Source of the DNA: Anaeramoeba flamelloides
Taxonomy: Eukaryota; Metamonada; Anaeramoebidae
Length of the DNA stretch: 64,000 bases
Direction of reading: 5' to 3'
NCBI GenBank assembly: GCA_027625915.1
Contig: JANTQA010000008.1
Span: 3,861,001-3,925,000 of the forward strand
Below are positions 11,857-24,266 of the stretch, piece after piece. A program made the translations under genes and the position numbers. Numbering within the stretch: the stretch's first letter is position 1; the number at the start of each line of letters is the position of its first letter. The notes beneath the pieces are model-generated. The model was not told the origin of the DNA and did not search any database. It saw only the letters and a program-made list of their open reading frames with translations.

Positions 11857-14287
11857 TTTTAAACTTGAAAAAAATATTATTTATAGATTCAAACAACATT
11901 TTAAATCAATTTTTTCTTTCCGTGGAAACAAATAAATATGAGAAAAACAACCAAAACCTTAAATTAAAAATTCTTACAAAAACATTTTTAAAACCTGAAT
12001 AAATTAACTTAAAACCTATAGAAATATTATTTATGTTGATCATTTTAAAATAATAGATTCTGGCATAATTTTAGTTCATAAATGAGTTAGTAATAGCCAA
12101 AAGATTAACACATATCAATAGACTTTATTATCATTTCTCATTTTTTTAATTTTTCCCTAATAAAGAAAATAAATTCAAATTAATATTTAGAATAAAAAAA
12201 AAAAAAAAAAAGATATTATCAAATCTCTGGTTTTAAATAATAAAAGTCCCTTTTTTAAACTCTGAATATTTGAAAAATTATATTACATTAATGTTAAATT
12301 CAAAGAAATTCAATAAATGATTGGAAATAAAATAAATGATCAATTTTTCATGATCTAAAAGTATTCAATATTTTATTTGTTTTCAATAGATTTTTTAAAA
12401 GAAGATAAAATTTTCAAGATAGTTTGTTCATAAAAACTACCAGAAATTACTAAATACAAGATTTCCTTTAAATTAAAATGTTTTTCAAAATTTTCTTTTT
12501 CTTTTTTGATCAAAACCAAAAGGATCAGATATTTTAACTTGAAAATTATCAGTGGGTAATTAAATTCTTTGAAAATGATGACTCGTTTCTCTAAAGCTGA
12601 TAAGTGATATTTTTTATCGGGTTTTAATTGTATTTTTATAAAAATATTTACTCTATTATCTTTGTTGGCAAAAAATTAATCACATTTACTGATTTCTTAA
12701 AGTATAACAGTCTTGGAACTTTTTATACCATATTCTATTTAATCTGATATTAACGAATGTTTGATAAATGATCAAAAAATTTCAATCTATTTTCTTTTTC
12801 CTTTATCAAAAAGAGTATTCTCATAAATGAACAACCTACTACCCTGGAAATCTATTTTTCAAAGAAAAATAAAAATAATTGAGTATAAATTTTTTTCATA
12901 GCTTTGATGTAAATACCTGTAAAGATTTCCAAAAAACAATTTAAAGGTGTGCTTATTTAAATTAAGATTTTTAATTTTTATTTTTTTTTGAAAGCCTTTG
13001 AATATATCAACGAATTTTGGACTTTTCAAAAAATGGAAAAAATGGACCAAAATATTTTAAAACCAATACTCCATTTCTGAAAACCGTATTTACAGTAATA
13101 ATAGTATCTAAATAATCTATAATTTTTACTTTATTTTTTAATTTATACCTGCCGTAATTTTTTTTTTTTTGAATATGTAATTAAATTGATTAGAACAGAG
13201 GTGTTGATGATAACATATATTATCACAATACTAACAATTAATTCACGATGATATTAAAAAATCGTGATTAGTTCTGCTTTATCTCAAAAAATCATAAAAT
13301 AATTGATATTTCTTTTATTAAAATAAAATCAAAAATTGAAAAAATGAAAAATTATTTTTTTGAAATCGTCATAAAAAATTAATCTCTTTGACTTTTAAAA
13401 AACATTGAAACTTTTACAACGCTTTACACATTTAAAAAGGTTTGAAAGTGTTTGTAAGGGTTGTGAATTCTCTTCAAGAGTTTGAAATAATCCAAATAAA
13501 TATTCCTAATACAACGAAATGAAACTTTTTCTATCGGTAATTCTTTTATTTCTTTTCATTTTTTTTTTTACAACAAATAAAATCTCAAACAAATTTTATG
13601 ATCATACTAATAATCACTCATTTCAACAATATACTTGAATATAAGATAGATGTGTTTTCTTTAAATGGGGTTGTTACATTCACAAGTTTTATAACCAAAA
13701 ATTATATAGAGTAATGTTCAATCTTATTAGCGATAGATCAAAATAAAAAACCTAAACTCTAGTTGCTTTGTCTGTCCAATATCAAGATATTAAAAGAAGA
13801 AGAATAAGAATAAAATTCCAAAAAATCTTAATAATTGGTGATTATTTGGATAGGCTGTTGTGAAAGCTTTTGAAAAGTTATTCAACTCCTTTCAGCTTTC
13901 CATAGAATATTGAAAATATTTTCACCCCAAGAGCACATTCTTGAAAGAATGAGTGAAGTGTTGGTTGTTTTAAAAAGCTCTTTATTTCATTCAACACAAT
14001 TTCAAACACCACGATTGACTGAGAAAATATTTATTTATCTTTAATTATTATTGTTGTTGATCTAAAGGGATCAATAGGTTTGTAAACCAAATCAAAAGAA
14101 AATATAATGAAAACTCTTCATTCTGATCTTTGATTGGATCAAGTATCTTTTTTTGTTCGTTTTTTAAAAGAATAACTTTTGTTTTTCACCTAATCTATTT
14201 TTTAATCAAAAAAAAATTTTTTCAAAAAATATTGTGAAATTAGCCTCAAAACCCTTCAGCTATTATATCCCTAAAGCTCTACTTTTT

Positions 14288-14435
14288 AATCGCGATATTT
14301 TAGTATTTATCACGATTTTTAAATAATTATCGCGATTTTCTAAATTTTTAACTAAATAATATTGAAGATCGCTATTTTCTAAAATATTGCGATTTTTTTA
14401 AAAGATAATCGTGATATTTGTAACTTTATCATGAC
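14288..14435. repeat. Degenerate tandem array of ATCGCGAT-type units
   Basis: Six or seven short units of about 20-30 bp carry ATCGCGATATTT, ATCACGATTTTT, ATCGCGATTTTC, GATCGCTATTTTC, TTGCGATTTTTT and ATCGTGATATTT. CpG-containing palindromes are rare elsewhere in this AT-rich window, so the array stands out. It lies about 300 bp beyond the 3' end of the CH-domain gene. Confidence 0.55.
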
Positions 14436-14720
14436 TTAAGCATAGATATCATCCAAATCTCTAATATTGATTTTAGTTTACAATTCCCTTTGCAATAAGT
14501 ATTAAAATAAAATCTTATAAAAATTAGTTTTTCAATGTTATAAATAATGTGAAAAAAAAATGTTAATCAAAAGATTAATTATATACAAATTAAAAAAATC
14601 AATAAATAAAATAATAAATGGATAAACTTGGAAAAGAATTATTATTGTTAAAACAAGTTGATGATCCAAAATCATTTTTAATCTCTTACATTTTTAATAA
14701 ACCTTAGAACATAAAATTAA

Positions 14721-17700
14721 TTAATTATTTTTGTTTTTGTTATTTTTTAATAATTTTGATGGAGAATTTGATTTTGAAAAATCATTTTTTTTTGATTTGT
14801 TCTTCATATTTTTCTTTTTTTTATCCACACCAAAATTTAAACGATAAAATGAAAAATTATTGATTAAATACATATTAAAATAAAACAAATCAAATAATTG
14901 CTTTTGGAATTCAACAAGAATTTTGATTGATTTGAATTTTATAAATAAATTAGGATTATTAGGGAAATTCAACGCAAAAACTAAGTTATCAGTGTTATTT
15001 CTCATAATAAATATACCATTAATTATTTTAATGGAAAAAATATTATTATTCTTACTGTCTTTTCTATTATTTTTGTGTTTATTTGGAGAATTGATAAACA
15101 TACATTCATTGTTTTTGATATTTATTATAATTTCACCTTTCTTTAGAAATTGTAAATTTTGATTTAAATAATGAATTTTAAAGATGTTTTCATTTTTATT
15201 TTCATTTCGAATTAAATCCAATGATTTATTTTTCTCGATTTTATTTGCCTTAATAAATAATTGAAGTTTATTATAATAAGAACTTTTCAAATTCATTATT
15301 TCAAACTTTTGTTGAAAAAAAGTAAACATATTTAAAAATTCGATAGCGAGTAAGGAATCTCTAAAGGAAATTACTAATTTATTTTTTTCCTTTAATAATA
15401 AATCACAATTTTTTGTGTTTTGAGAATTTATAATTGCTCTGAAATTTTTATAAGAATATTCTATATAGTATTTAGCTGTTATAATAACAAAAGATTTTTT
15501 CAATAATTTGATGTATAACCCTTGAACTTGTTTTTTTTTTAATTGATAATGAATAATTGGGAAAATTCTCCCATTATTAATGAAATAATGATTAAATTGC
15601 TTTTTAAAAGACCCAAATATCCAAATAAATATTTCTCTATGCTTTAAATTGTTAAAACTAACGAGTATTTTATTATTATTTTGATTATTATTAAAAATGG
15701 ATGAATAATCATAATTTTTTAAATTGATGATATAATCGGTTTTATTCTTTTCACTTTTATTATTATTCTCAAAAGTAAAAGATTTATTATTTTTATCATT
15801 ACCTCGTAAAAACAATTCAATAACTTTATTATTTAAGGGGTGATAATTTATTTCAATATTTTGAATAGAATGATAAATAATTGTCCCATTTTGATAACAT
15901 ATTAATATATATTTGGGATAAATTCTTAAAACGCCTTGAGAATAAATAAGATGATTGTTTTTTAAATTTCGGAAATTAATATTAAAGGACAGAAATGAAG
16001 TATTAAATTTTTGATTATTAACTAAAAAAAATCTATTTAATTTATCTTCAATTAAAGAATTTTGTAAGGTAACATTTTCATAATAACTTTTAAATTTTTT
16101 CATTTTATTTTTAGTTAAAAATTTTAATATTAATTGTGTTTGGCATTGTAAAAATATTCTAACATTAAATTTATTGATATCTGTTTTTTTCTCATTACCG
16201 TTATTGATATTATTAATTTTATTATTATTATTATTATTAATTTTTTTTTATTATTATTAATTTTTTTTTTTATTAGTATTAATTTTTTTTTTTTTATTAT
16301 TATTAATTTTATTATTATTATTATTATTTTCATTTTTTTTATTGGGGATATTACTACTTTTATCAATGTTATTATTATTGTTGTCATCAATAATGTCACT
16401 ATCATTACTATTAAAAGGCATTACCAAAAATCTAGAATTTGTTGCATTGAAATAATGAATGTTAGATAATTCATTATAGCTTTGATCAATTAATATTAAT
16501 TGATTATCAGTAAGAATTACATTTGTTAAATTGTTATTAATTATTGCTTTAGTTGCATAAATTGTATTTTCAAAAGAATTCGAAATCCATTTATAATTAT
16601 TCACATTAAAAGACTTTACAAATTGCTTGCATACAATTGAACTAGGAAATAAAATTTTCATTGTAGGATAATTATTTAAAAAAATAATTTTTGCTATATC
16701 TTTATGATTTTCAGAAATCACTGAATGACTACCCAATAAATAAAAGCATTTTAATATTTCCAAATTAGATTTTATTAAAAAATGGTCATAAGATAATACA
16801 ATACTAATATTTATAGTTTCACGGTCACTTTTTAACATTATCCCATTAAAAACAGATGGAGATGATATTTTATTAGTTAATTGTTTTTGGCAGCGTATTT
16901 TAAAAGTTTTCAAAAAATAGTTTAATATCTTTTTATTTGAAAAAGTGAAATTTATATATTGATTCTCATCAAGGTTTAATCTACAATAAAGATTTTTTTT
17001 ATTATAAATTAATAATTTTGAATATGGTGAATAATATCTTGCAATTTTAAGATTTAAATATTTAAATACAAAGAATTCTTTAAATAAAAATATTTCTGCA
17101 TTGCCCATATATTCTTCTAGTGAATTAAATAATTGAATATCATATTGAACTGATGAATTATAATTAATTTTTTTTATATTATATTTATAATTTGAAAACA
17201 TTTTTTTCTCTCTCTCATTATTATTTTCATTATTTGTATTGTTATTATTTTCATTTTGTTTATTATTTCTATTACTACTATTACCGTTGTTTTTATAATT
17301 ACCACCATCATTATTATATATATTAATATCCATTTTTTGCCCCTTGTCATTTTTTGGGGTGATAAACATGATATTGTTTGTAATTTCTTGGTCTCTTTTA
17401 GGATTTAAAAATCGTTTCCTCATATTAAAAAAAATATTGATGATCAAGTCTTTTTCCAAAATATTTTTACATAAGAAAATATATTTATTTCCTTCAGTAT
17501 CTATAAATAGCATTTTATTTAGTTGTTTGGAGTGTGAAAAAACTTTTTGATAATTTGAATAGTTTTGGTTTAAAATTTCCATTTTTTCTACATTATCATT
17601 TTTCACCTTTTCTTCTTTTTTCCTTTTATTTGTTTTATGATTTATTTGATTGTTTGATTTAGTTTTCGAGATAATAATTTTATTTTTTAAAAATATTAAA

Positions 17701-19428
17701 TCAATTTCTATATTGTTAATTTGTTGTTGTGTTTTATTGTTATTAACATTTCCCTTTTTATTCTTCCCTGTAGATAAAAGTGAAATTATTCGAATGTTAA
17801 AAATGATTTCATTTGTTTGTAATAATTGTTTTAATTTTTTATTTATCCAATTATATTTATTAAACTTATTTTTTGTATAATCAAGAAATATGGAATTCAT
17901 TGAATTTTCATTGAAAAATGGGTTATTTATCTGCAAATTCAGAAATTTACTATTGCCCTCACGATTAAAAATTGCAAAATAAGTAGACTGCATTTGATTT
18001 TCAGTTTTTGGCAATTCCAATTCTTGTAAAAAATCAATTTCTTTTCGATCACTACCCCCCCGCTTTCTCCCTCTTCTTCCTTCCACCATCTCCTTCTGTT
18101 TTTTCTTTTTCTTTTTCTTTTTCGATTTATTTCTGTTTGGTTTTTGATTCTTGTTCAAAGATTTCTTCTTATTGCCAGTATCATTTAATTCGATAAATGA
18201 AAATCCTTTGTTAAATTCTGTTTGGAATAATTCAAAGCATCTTTTGATCATTGCTCTTTGATTAAAATCAATGCTTTGAATTTTTAAAATTTTTTGATCA
18301 AGTTTTTTTGAACCAATAATAATTTTAAATATTTCTTTATTTTTTTTCGAAATAATGACATCAATATTTTCTTCTCCCCAATAAAAAGTATAAGGTGTAT
18401 CACTCTCATAATCATTTTTTTTTTCAATTGGTTGAATTAAAAAATATTCTAAGTGAATTTGCAAAATTGAATTTATAATTTTTTTTTCCTTTTGATTGAA
18501 TAATTTAATGGGGAATGTTGCCTTTCCATTCGTTAAGCATCTTTTTGATATTGTCATTTCTTCATTTTTGAATCCAAGAATTTTACCATTTAAGGACTTC
18601 AATTCTGGACAATTTCCATTATAATACTGATACATTTGAAATGTTTTTGAGATGATATTTTTTTCATTTTCTGAATTGGTCTGAAACAAAAATTTATATT
18701 CCTGTTGGTTTTTTTCCCCTTTTTTGTCATTTCCATTGTGTTTGTCATTATTTTCACCATTTTCTTCTTCAGGTTCATTGTTTCCCAGATCTTCAATAAT
18801 TACTAATTGGAAAACATCATCATTTTTTTTTGAAAATCTTACTTTTGATTGAGGAATATTATTAAACGGGAAAATGTGTTGCTTTCCATTTTCAAAAATT
18901 ATTTCTAAATTAAAAACTTTAAAAAATAATTCTACTTTTTGTGAATCTTGAGGATTGCCAACTATAAATTTGATCTGTTGGTTAATAAAATATTCTTGAA
19001 TCAATTGAATGTCCTTTGGCACGTCTTCTGTTATGATCGAATCATTTTCATATTCTTCATTTTTTCCACGGTTTTTAACAGTAAAAAATGGAGATATAAT
19101 GAGCGTATCAAATCTTCTTCGATCATTTTTATTCATTGGAGTTAAAAAAAGCTTATTTTCAATGACTAAACTTTGCGACATTTGCTCTCTTAATTTTCTT
19201 TTTTGGATTCTTATTTTATTGCTCTTGCCATTATTTTTTAATTTTATTGGAATTGCCTTTGAATAATACGGCTCAATTCCTTTATTTTCAGATAGTATCG
19301 CAAGTTTTTTTATTATACTGATAAGGCTTTTATTGTCAATTTTTTGATTTAAAATTAACAATTCGTTTGCATCAATTCCAAAATTAGTACACCCCTCGAT
19401 GAAATCCTTAATACGTTCCTGTTCATCC
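14721..19428 (-). CDS. Calponin-homology domain plus PH-like repeat protein (5' end not found)
   Basis: Visible exons: 19428-16358 and 16180-14721, about 1509 residues. The 5' exon begins at AG|GGATGAACAG. It encodes DEQERIKDFIEGCTNFGIDA then NELLILNQKID, which matches the C-terminal half of a CH domain (the FLEGC..FG....ELF...DL pattern). The first half of the CH domain must lie in an exon not identified upstream. The rest is a series of segments with a PH-like pattern: short beta strands ending in an aromatic-rich helix, such as FIWIFGSFKKQF and YFLKTFKIRCQKQ. Basic and Asn-rich linkers separate them. In-frame stops at 16248-16259 are removed by a phase-1 intron (16357-16181, GTAGTAAT..ACAG, 177 bp) that keeps the frame. 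CH domains bind actin or tubulin, so a cytoskeletal role is inferred; the PH-like call needs structural comparison. The stop is TAA at 14721. Confidence 0.65.
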
Positions 19429-20780
19429 CTAAAATAATAAATTATTTTTCACAAGAAGATTTACCATATAATTTTATTTTTTGAAAATAATTATAAAAAA
19501 GAAAAATAATAGATATTTTTTTGATTAGTAAGATAAAATAATAAAAGTTTTCCGACTTTTGAATAATTAATTTGAATAAAAACTTGCCAAATATATCAGA
19601 AACAAAATTCAATGATTTAAGTGACTACAATATGAGAAGAAATAAATTTTTTATAAGTTCGGAATGGGTAATCAAAAAACCATACTTTTGTTAAAAGTCC
19701 AGATTTATTTCAAAAAAAAAATTATTCTGTTTTTTAAATTTAAAAAAAAAAAAGGAAATATTAAAAATTTAAAAAAATAATTTTTACCAAAAAAAAAAAA
19801 AATTGATTTCAATATTAATAAAGGAAATGAAGAATATTTTGATCTCATAAAAAATTTATTCATTAGACAAAAAATTTATTTATAAAATTTTTAAAATTAA
19901 TTACTAAAAAATGGTATAAATTATTTAAACAAATCAATTATGAATTTGAATTTAATTTAAAATATTGGGAAATTAATCAATAAAATTAAAATGTTTTCAA
20001 CAAAAATTATTTTGGATAATAAAAATTTAGAAAATACTTTTTTTAATTATTGACAATGGATTAGTAAAAATAAAAATTATCAAATCAATAAAAGAATATT
20101 ATTTTGAAATAATTGATACAAAAAATCTTATCAAAATGAAAAATTGATTTTAAATTGATTTTTAATGCATAAATATCGTGCATCAAATCTCAAAAAATTT
20201 CACAATTAACAGGAATAATTATTTGAAAAAAATTGAATAATACTACTAAATAAAAAATAAATTCAAAAAACATTTCATTTTATATACAAAACAAATATGT
20301 AAATCAAGCTTTTGTTTCAACAAAAAACCAAACAATAACTTTCTAAAATCCGAATTTATATTTTCTAAAAGACTATTTTATCAATTTTAGTTTTTGAAAT
20401 ATTAAATGAAATTTTGATCCAATTTATTTTGTTAATTTAACAGTTTATTTGTGTTTTATGGGATGTTGTGCATTGGTTGTGTTGAAAACAAAAAAATTAC
20501 AATCCTTTCTTATTGGACTTTTTGAATAAATTAAAATATTTTTACTTTGAAATAAACCATATTTTAAAATTTATTAATATTTTTTGTCAAGTTTATTCTA
20601 TTTAAAATAGTGGAGAAGATATTTTATTCATTAATAGTTTATTTGTGCATTTTTAAAAAGATTTTTATTTATGTCAAAAGTTCTCAATCTTTTTTTTTTT
20701 TGCCATCCTAAAATAAAAAATGTGGTTAAAGTGATCCATATTTGACTTAATTTAAAGCAACACTGAGGATATAAAAACAC

Positions 20781-21055
20781 CAATACCAGTATTTTCAATT
20801 TAAATGGGATAAAATTTCGTCTGGTTAATCTTTTTTTTCAATTCTGTAATATGACTTTCATATAGGGTTATTAATTCACCCAATATATAAAAATAACCAA
20901 TATAAACAATAAAAAAAGGTCCAAACAAATAAATAGAAGATCAATTTAGAATCTGTTTCATTGAATACTTTATTTGTCTTTAAAAAAAATAGGAAAATGA
21001 AGCGAGAACAAAAGGAAGTGAAATATTTTTCCCATTTATTATGCAAATACCAGTA
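20781..21055. mobile_element. ACTGGTATTTG-family inverted-repeat element, copy 2
   Basis: The left end ACCAGTATTTTCAATTTAAA followed by TGGGATAAAATTTCG is mirrored on the right by GAAATATTTTTCCCATTTAT then ATGCAAATACCAGT. It is most similar to 62584-62833, with which it shares interior sequence (for example CCAAACAAATAAATAGAAGA against the corresponding AT-rich stretch). No coding content. Confidence 0.55.
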
Positions 21056-21171
21056 AATCAATTTTCCAAGCATTCTATTCGTCATTACTTTAAATGTCAA
21101 CTCTACCCAAGTTATGTTCAGTTAATTATTGAGTTGGTTGTTGTATTCTATAAAAATCTGGAATTTTTGGA

Positions 21172-21355
21172 TTAAGGGACTAATCTCTATTAACTTTTTT
21201 TACCTCAAATTAATATAGAGATTGAGAAAATTTTGTGCTAATTATTTTTATTTGAAAACCCCTGTTTATTTTAAATATTAAACATATTTCTTAGTAAGGA
21301 ATCCTTATTTAGAAATTGGCCAAAAAAAAAAACATAATAGAGCCAAGTCCCTTAA
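21172..21355. mobile_element. 180 bp TTAA-flanked MITE, copy 3
   Basis: Begins TTAAGGGACTAATCTCTATT and ends AAGTCCCTTAA. The reverse complement aligns along its whole length with the copy at 5197-5376, including AATAAGGATTCCTTA and TTTAAAATAAACAGGGGTTT. TTAA is present at both ends. Confidence 0.75.
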
Positions 21356-22317
21356 TAAAAAAAAAAAAAAAAAAAAAAGTAGAAAGAGTAACTAACAAAA
21401 AATGCTTTGAAGGTTGGCAAAGAATTGCAATTTAAATTCTTTGTTCTGTTTTAAGAACAAAAAAGAAATGAAACCATACTGAATGTTTGGGATCATAAAA
21501 TGTTTGATCTTTAGGAATTAATTTCGATGTTCTCTTACGAGAGGTGACAATTTTTGATTATTTCAAATTTTTTTTGTTGGAAAGGAGAAAAAAAAAAAGT
21601 GTTGATTTGCGAGAAAAAATTTACCCTTGTTGCTTCAACTCATATTCAGGATAAATCTGTGAAAGAACAGAACAAGAGTGATCAAATAATTCTTCAGGGC
21701 TACACTTTAACGGGATTTTCTTTTTCAGCACTTTTCGAATCCAAGATATTACCTTTAATCTATTGTTGAGAGAATTGCTATTTGCTATAGATCACAGCAA
21801 TAAGTAAAAGAGAATCAAAGAATAAGTTTAAGTATTTTAATACATTTCAAGAACAATCGAATTGATTTCATACACATTTGTCAAAGACCGTAAGATTATT
21901 AAATAAAAAAAAATGATTTTACACTATATTTCTCATTGTGAAATAATTCGCTTTTATGAGAATGTTTAGATTCTTAGATTTCCAATTATGGAATAAAAAT
22001 TCCAAGAACAGTTTGTTTTTTGATTTTTTATTGATTTCTTCACTCTTATGAATTCTTTTTCGGAACATTTTGCAAAAATGATTTCTAAATTTTTCCATTT
22101 TTTTTTATGATAAAATTGTGTTTTTTCATTTACCTGGTGATACTTTTCAGGTGTGGAACAAAAGAGAAATTTGGCAGTGTATTTGATCTATTAAGTCACG
22201 ATCTATTCTTTTTTAAAAAGAAAGGAAGTGATTTGGTGTAGAAACGTCTCTAGAAAATTGAAAATACTATTTCTAAAAAAAAAAAACAAAACCAAATATC
22301 TTCAATAGTTTATTAAA

Positions 22318-22415
22318 TGGAATTTGTTGCCACCTAAAACATCAAAGGAGTTATCAAGTTTCCTGGGTCTTGTGGCGGATACTGGAAAAGTATCACAGTC
22401 TATGAAAAAATCACA
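22318..22415 (+). pseudogene. Possible Ty3/gypsy reverse-transcriptase scrap
   Basis: About 30 codons reading LPPKTSKELSSFLGLV resemble the conserved stretch between the RT and RNase H parts of Ty3/gypsy polyproteins. No LTRs or other parts were seen. If real it is an old, heavily broken fossil; chance similarity remains possible. Confidence 0.25.
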
Positions 22416-22827
22416 ATTTGATCAAAAAAAATCGGAAAAATTTTCAAATCATTTTTGTTCCTGCTATGTGAACTCCTTTTGAAAACGTTTTGTTTTTCGT
22501 TTTTTAAAACGATACTCGAAGGTAAAATTTTTTTAATGGAAGAAACAAAAAAAGAAGGAAAAATAAAGTTGTTTCTTTTATTACTTGATTAGAATCAAAA
22601 AAAAAAAAAAAAAAAAAAAAATCTGATATCAAAAACAAGAGAACAAAGATAATAGATTAAAGAAATTTCGTTACTTTTATTGAAAAAAAACAAAGTAAAG
22701 AAATAATACGCAACATCTCAATAAACGTTCAGAAAATTTACTCTTTTAGTTTTGAAGCAATCCAATATTTTTTGAGAGGCGCTTTTTTCTTTTTCAAACA
22801 AGCAACAAAAAAGAATAATAATGCAAT

Positions 22828-23593
22828 TTAGTCTTTGAGGATCGCGGTAACAAACTCATTAAAATCGATCTTTCCGTCGTTGTTGGTATCAAATTCTGAA
22901 ATAATTTCATTGATTTCCTCGAGTGTCATTTTTTCACCAATTGTCGTCATTGCATGTCTTAATTCTGCAGCGTCAATTACACCGTTTCCGTCTTTGTCTA
23001 AAATTTTGAAGGCTTTACGTAAATCTTCAATGTCTTCTTTGTTTTCATCCATTTCTTTAAGAATTCCCATAAATTGGTTTAAATCAATTAGTTCAATTTC
23101 TTCGTTTCTTAATTTTGTTTCCTTTTATTGTGTGAGTTGTGTATTCAAACAAAAAAAATAAAAAAACATATTTAAAAAAAAAAAAAAAAATTTACAATTG
23201 CTCATTGGGAAGCGAGTAAAAAGAAGAATAAAGCTTTAAAAATTATTTTTTTTTTTTTTGAGCCAATTCTCGAAAAAGGAAATCCGATCGGAAGAAAAAG
23301 GAAATTTTAAGAAAAAAAAGAAAAAAAAAATTTCTTTACATATTCTTGGAGTTGTTTTTCAGTTGGACTACGGCCAAGGCTTCTAGCTACAATTCCAATT
23401 TCATTTAAAGCGATTTTTCCATCACAGTCTTTGTCATAAAGATTAAAAGCTTCAGAGATTTCTGAAATTTGATTTTGGTCGTATTCGGTCACTAAAAAGA
23501 ATCAAAAAAGATCGTTAACAAAATTGTTTTGAAATTGAGACTTAGTGTAAAAGAACGAGTTGGTACACAAGAAGAAAAAAAGTAAATCTTACT
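22828..23593 (-). CDS. Calmodulin-like EF-hand protein, start codon split by an intron
   Basis: Exons: 23593 (the A of ATG), 23491-23340 and 23121-22828, total 148 aa, about the 149 aa usual for calmodulin. Intron 1 (23592-23492, GTAAGA..TTTTTAG) separates A from TG, giving a spliced AACCATGACC context. Intron 2 (23339-23122, GTAAAG..AAAAG) is phase 0. EF-hand 1 has [12 protein letters not shown] (residues 20-31), EF3 has [12 protein letters not shown] and EF4 has [12 protein letters not shown], all with canonical Ca2+ ligands. The EF2 loop aligns without gaps but reads [12 protein letters not shown], which lacks the ligand residues, so it should not bind Ca2+. The helix [15 protein letters not shown] is typical of calmodulin. 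Expected role: cytosolic Ca2+ sensor. It may be a divergent paralogue rather than the cell's canonical calmodulin. Confidence 0.88.
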
Positions 23594-24266
23594 GGTTAAT
23601 TGTTTGATAAAATACAAGTTTGAAAAAAAATGAAAATAGAAAACTCTATTTTGTTAATAAGTCGATACAGTTCCAAAATCACTAGAAGTGAAAGAGTTAA
23701 AATACTTGTTTTAGAATTCTCATTATCCTTAATACCTTTCCTGAGAGCGGAAATCAAACAATTGAAAAAAGACACTGGGCTATTGATAAAACTAAAATCT
23801 ATATTTAAAAATAAATCTTTAAATTTGAAAAAAGAACTTTACGATTTTGTTCACTCTAAACGATAAGAAGTGATGGAAAATTACTTGAATATGGAAATAC
23901 TATTTGTTACAAAATAAATGGAACAAAATTTTCATTCAGATTTCAAAAAAAAGATTGAATGTTATATTTCGAATTTTTAATTCAAAAAACCAGGATAAAT
24001 TATTAAAGCCCCTTTGATAATTGGGAACTTTGATGATTTATTTTAGTCTTGGGATGTTTTTTTTGGAAAGTTGAATGAAAATTTTTCATCTTTTTATTGA
24101 ACAATTAACAGTATTCTCAGTAAGAAAATTTATCAAACAGAGTTCCACGATCTTTAAAAAAGATAGATAAACAAAAAATTTGTTTGTAAAGTTCTGAGGA
24201 TCTTTTGACACATCAAAAACATTTTTGAAAAATACCAATAGTTTTCAAAACAAAGATTATTGGGAA
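23594..24266. other. Intergenic upstream of calmodulin-like gene
   Basis: Contains the 5' UTR and promoter side of the calmodulin-like gene and, at 23896-24114, an inverted-repeat element. The 78-residue open frame at 23630 shows no recognisable domain and is not called. Confidence 0.4.
23896..24114. mobile_element. Short inverted-repeat element with TTTTCATTCA ends, copy 1
   Basis: The left arm AATACTATTTGTTACAAAAT then ACAAAATTTTCATTCAG is mirrored by the right arm GGAAAGTTGAATGAAAATTT then AACAATTAACAGTATT. The same arms occur at 52193-52418, and a lone right arm is at about 35514-35580. Confidence 0.6.

Larger units (their letters stand above)
10786..14720. other. Intergenic, AT-rich, few elements
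   Basis: Apart from the element at 11354-11592, an (AT)n tract at 11826-11851 and the degenerate tandem array at 14288-14435, this stretch shows only A/T-rich sequence and homopolymer runs. No open frame here has coding character; the 63-residue frame at 12859 is compositional. Confidence 0.4.
19429..22827. other. Intergenic between CH gene and calmodulin-like gene
   Basis: The missing N-terminal exon of the CH-domain protein should be here, but no convincing CH N-terminal segment was found. It contains two inverted-repeat elements (20781-21055 and 21172-21355), a possible retroelement scrap near 22320, long A runs at 21356-21378 and 22599-22620, and otherwise AT-rich sequence. Confidence 0.4.

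Noticed and set aside
16248-16259. Programmed frameshift or two separate genes in the CH-domain locus
   Set aside because: Both open parts are in the same frame and a 177 bp phase-1 intron with GT..AG ends removes the stops.
22132-22405. Possible short inverted repeat (GTGATACTTTTC / GAAAAGTATCAC)
   Set aside because: Only about 14 matching bases and no second copy; not enough to call an element.
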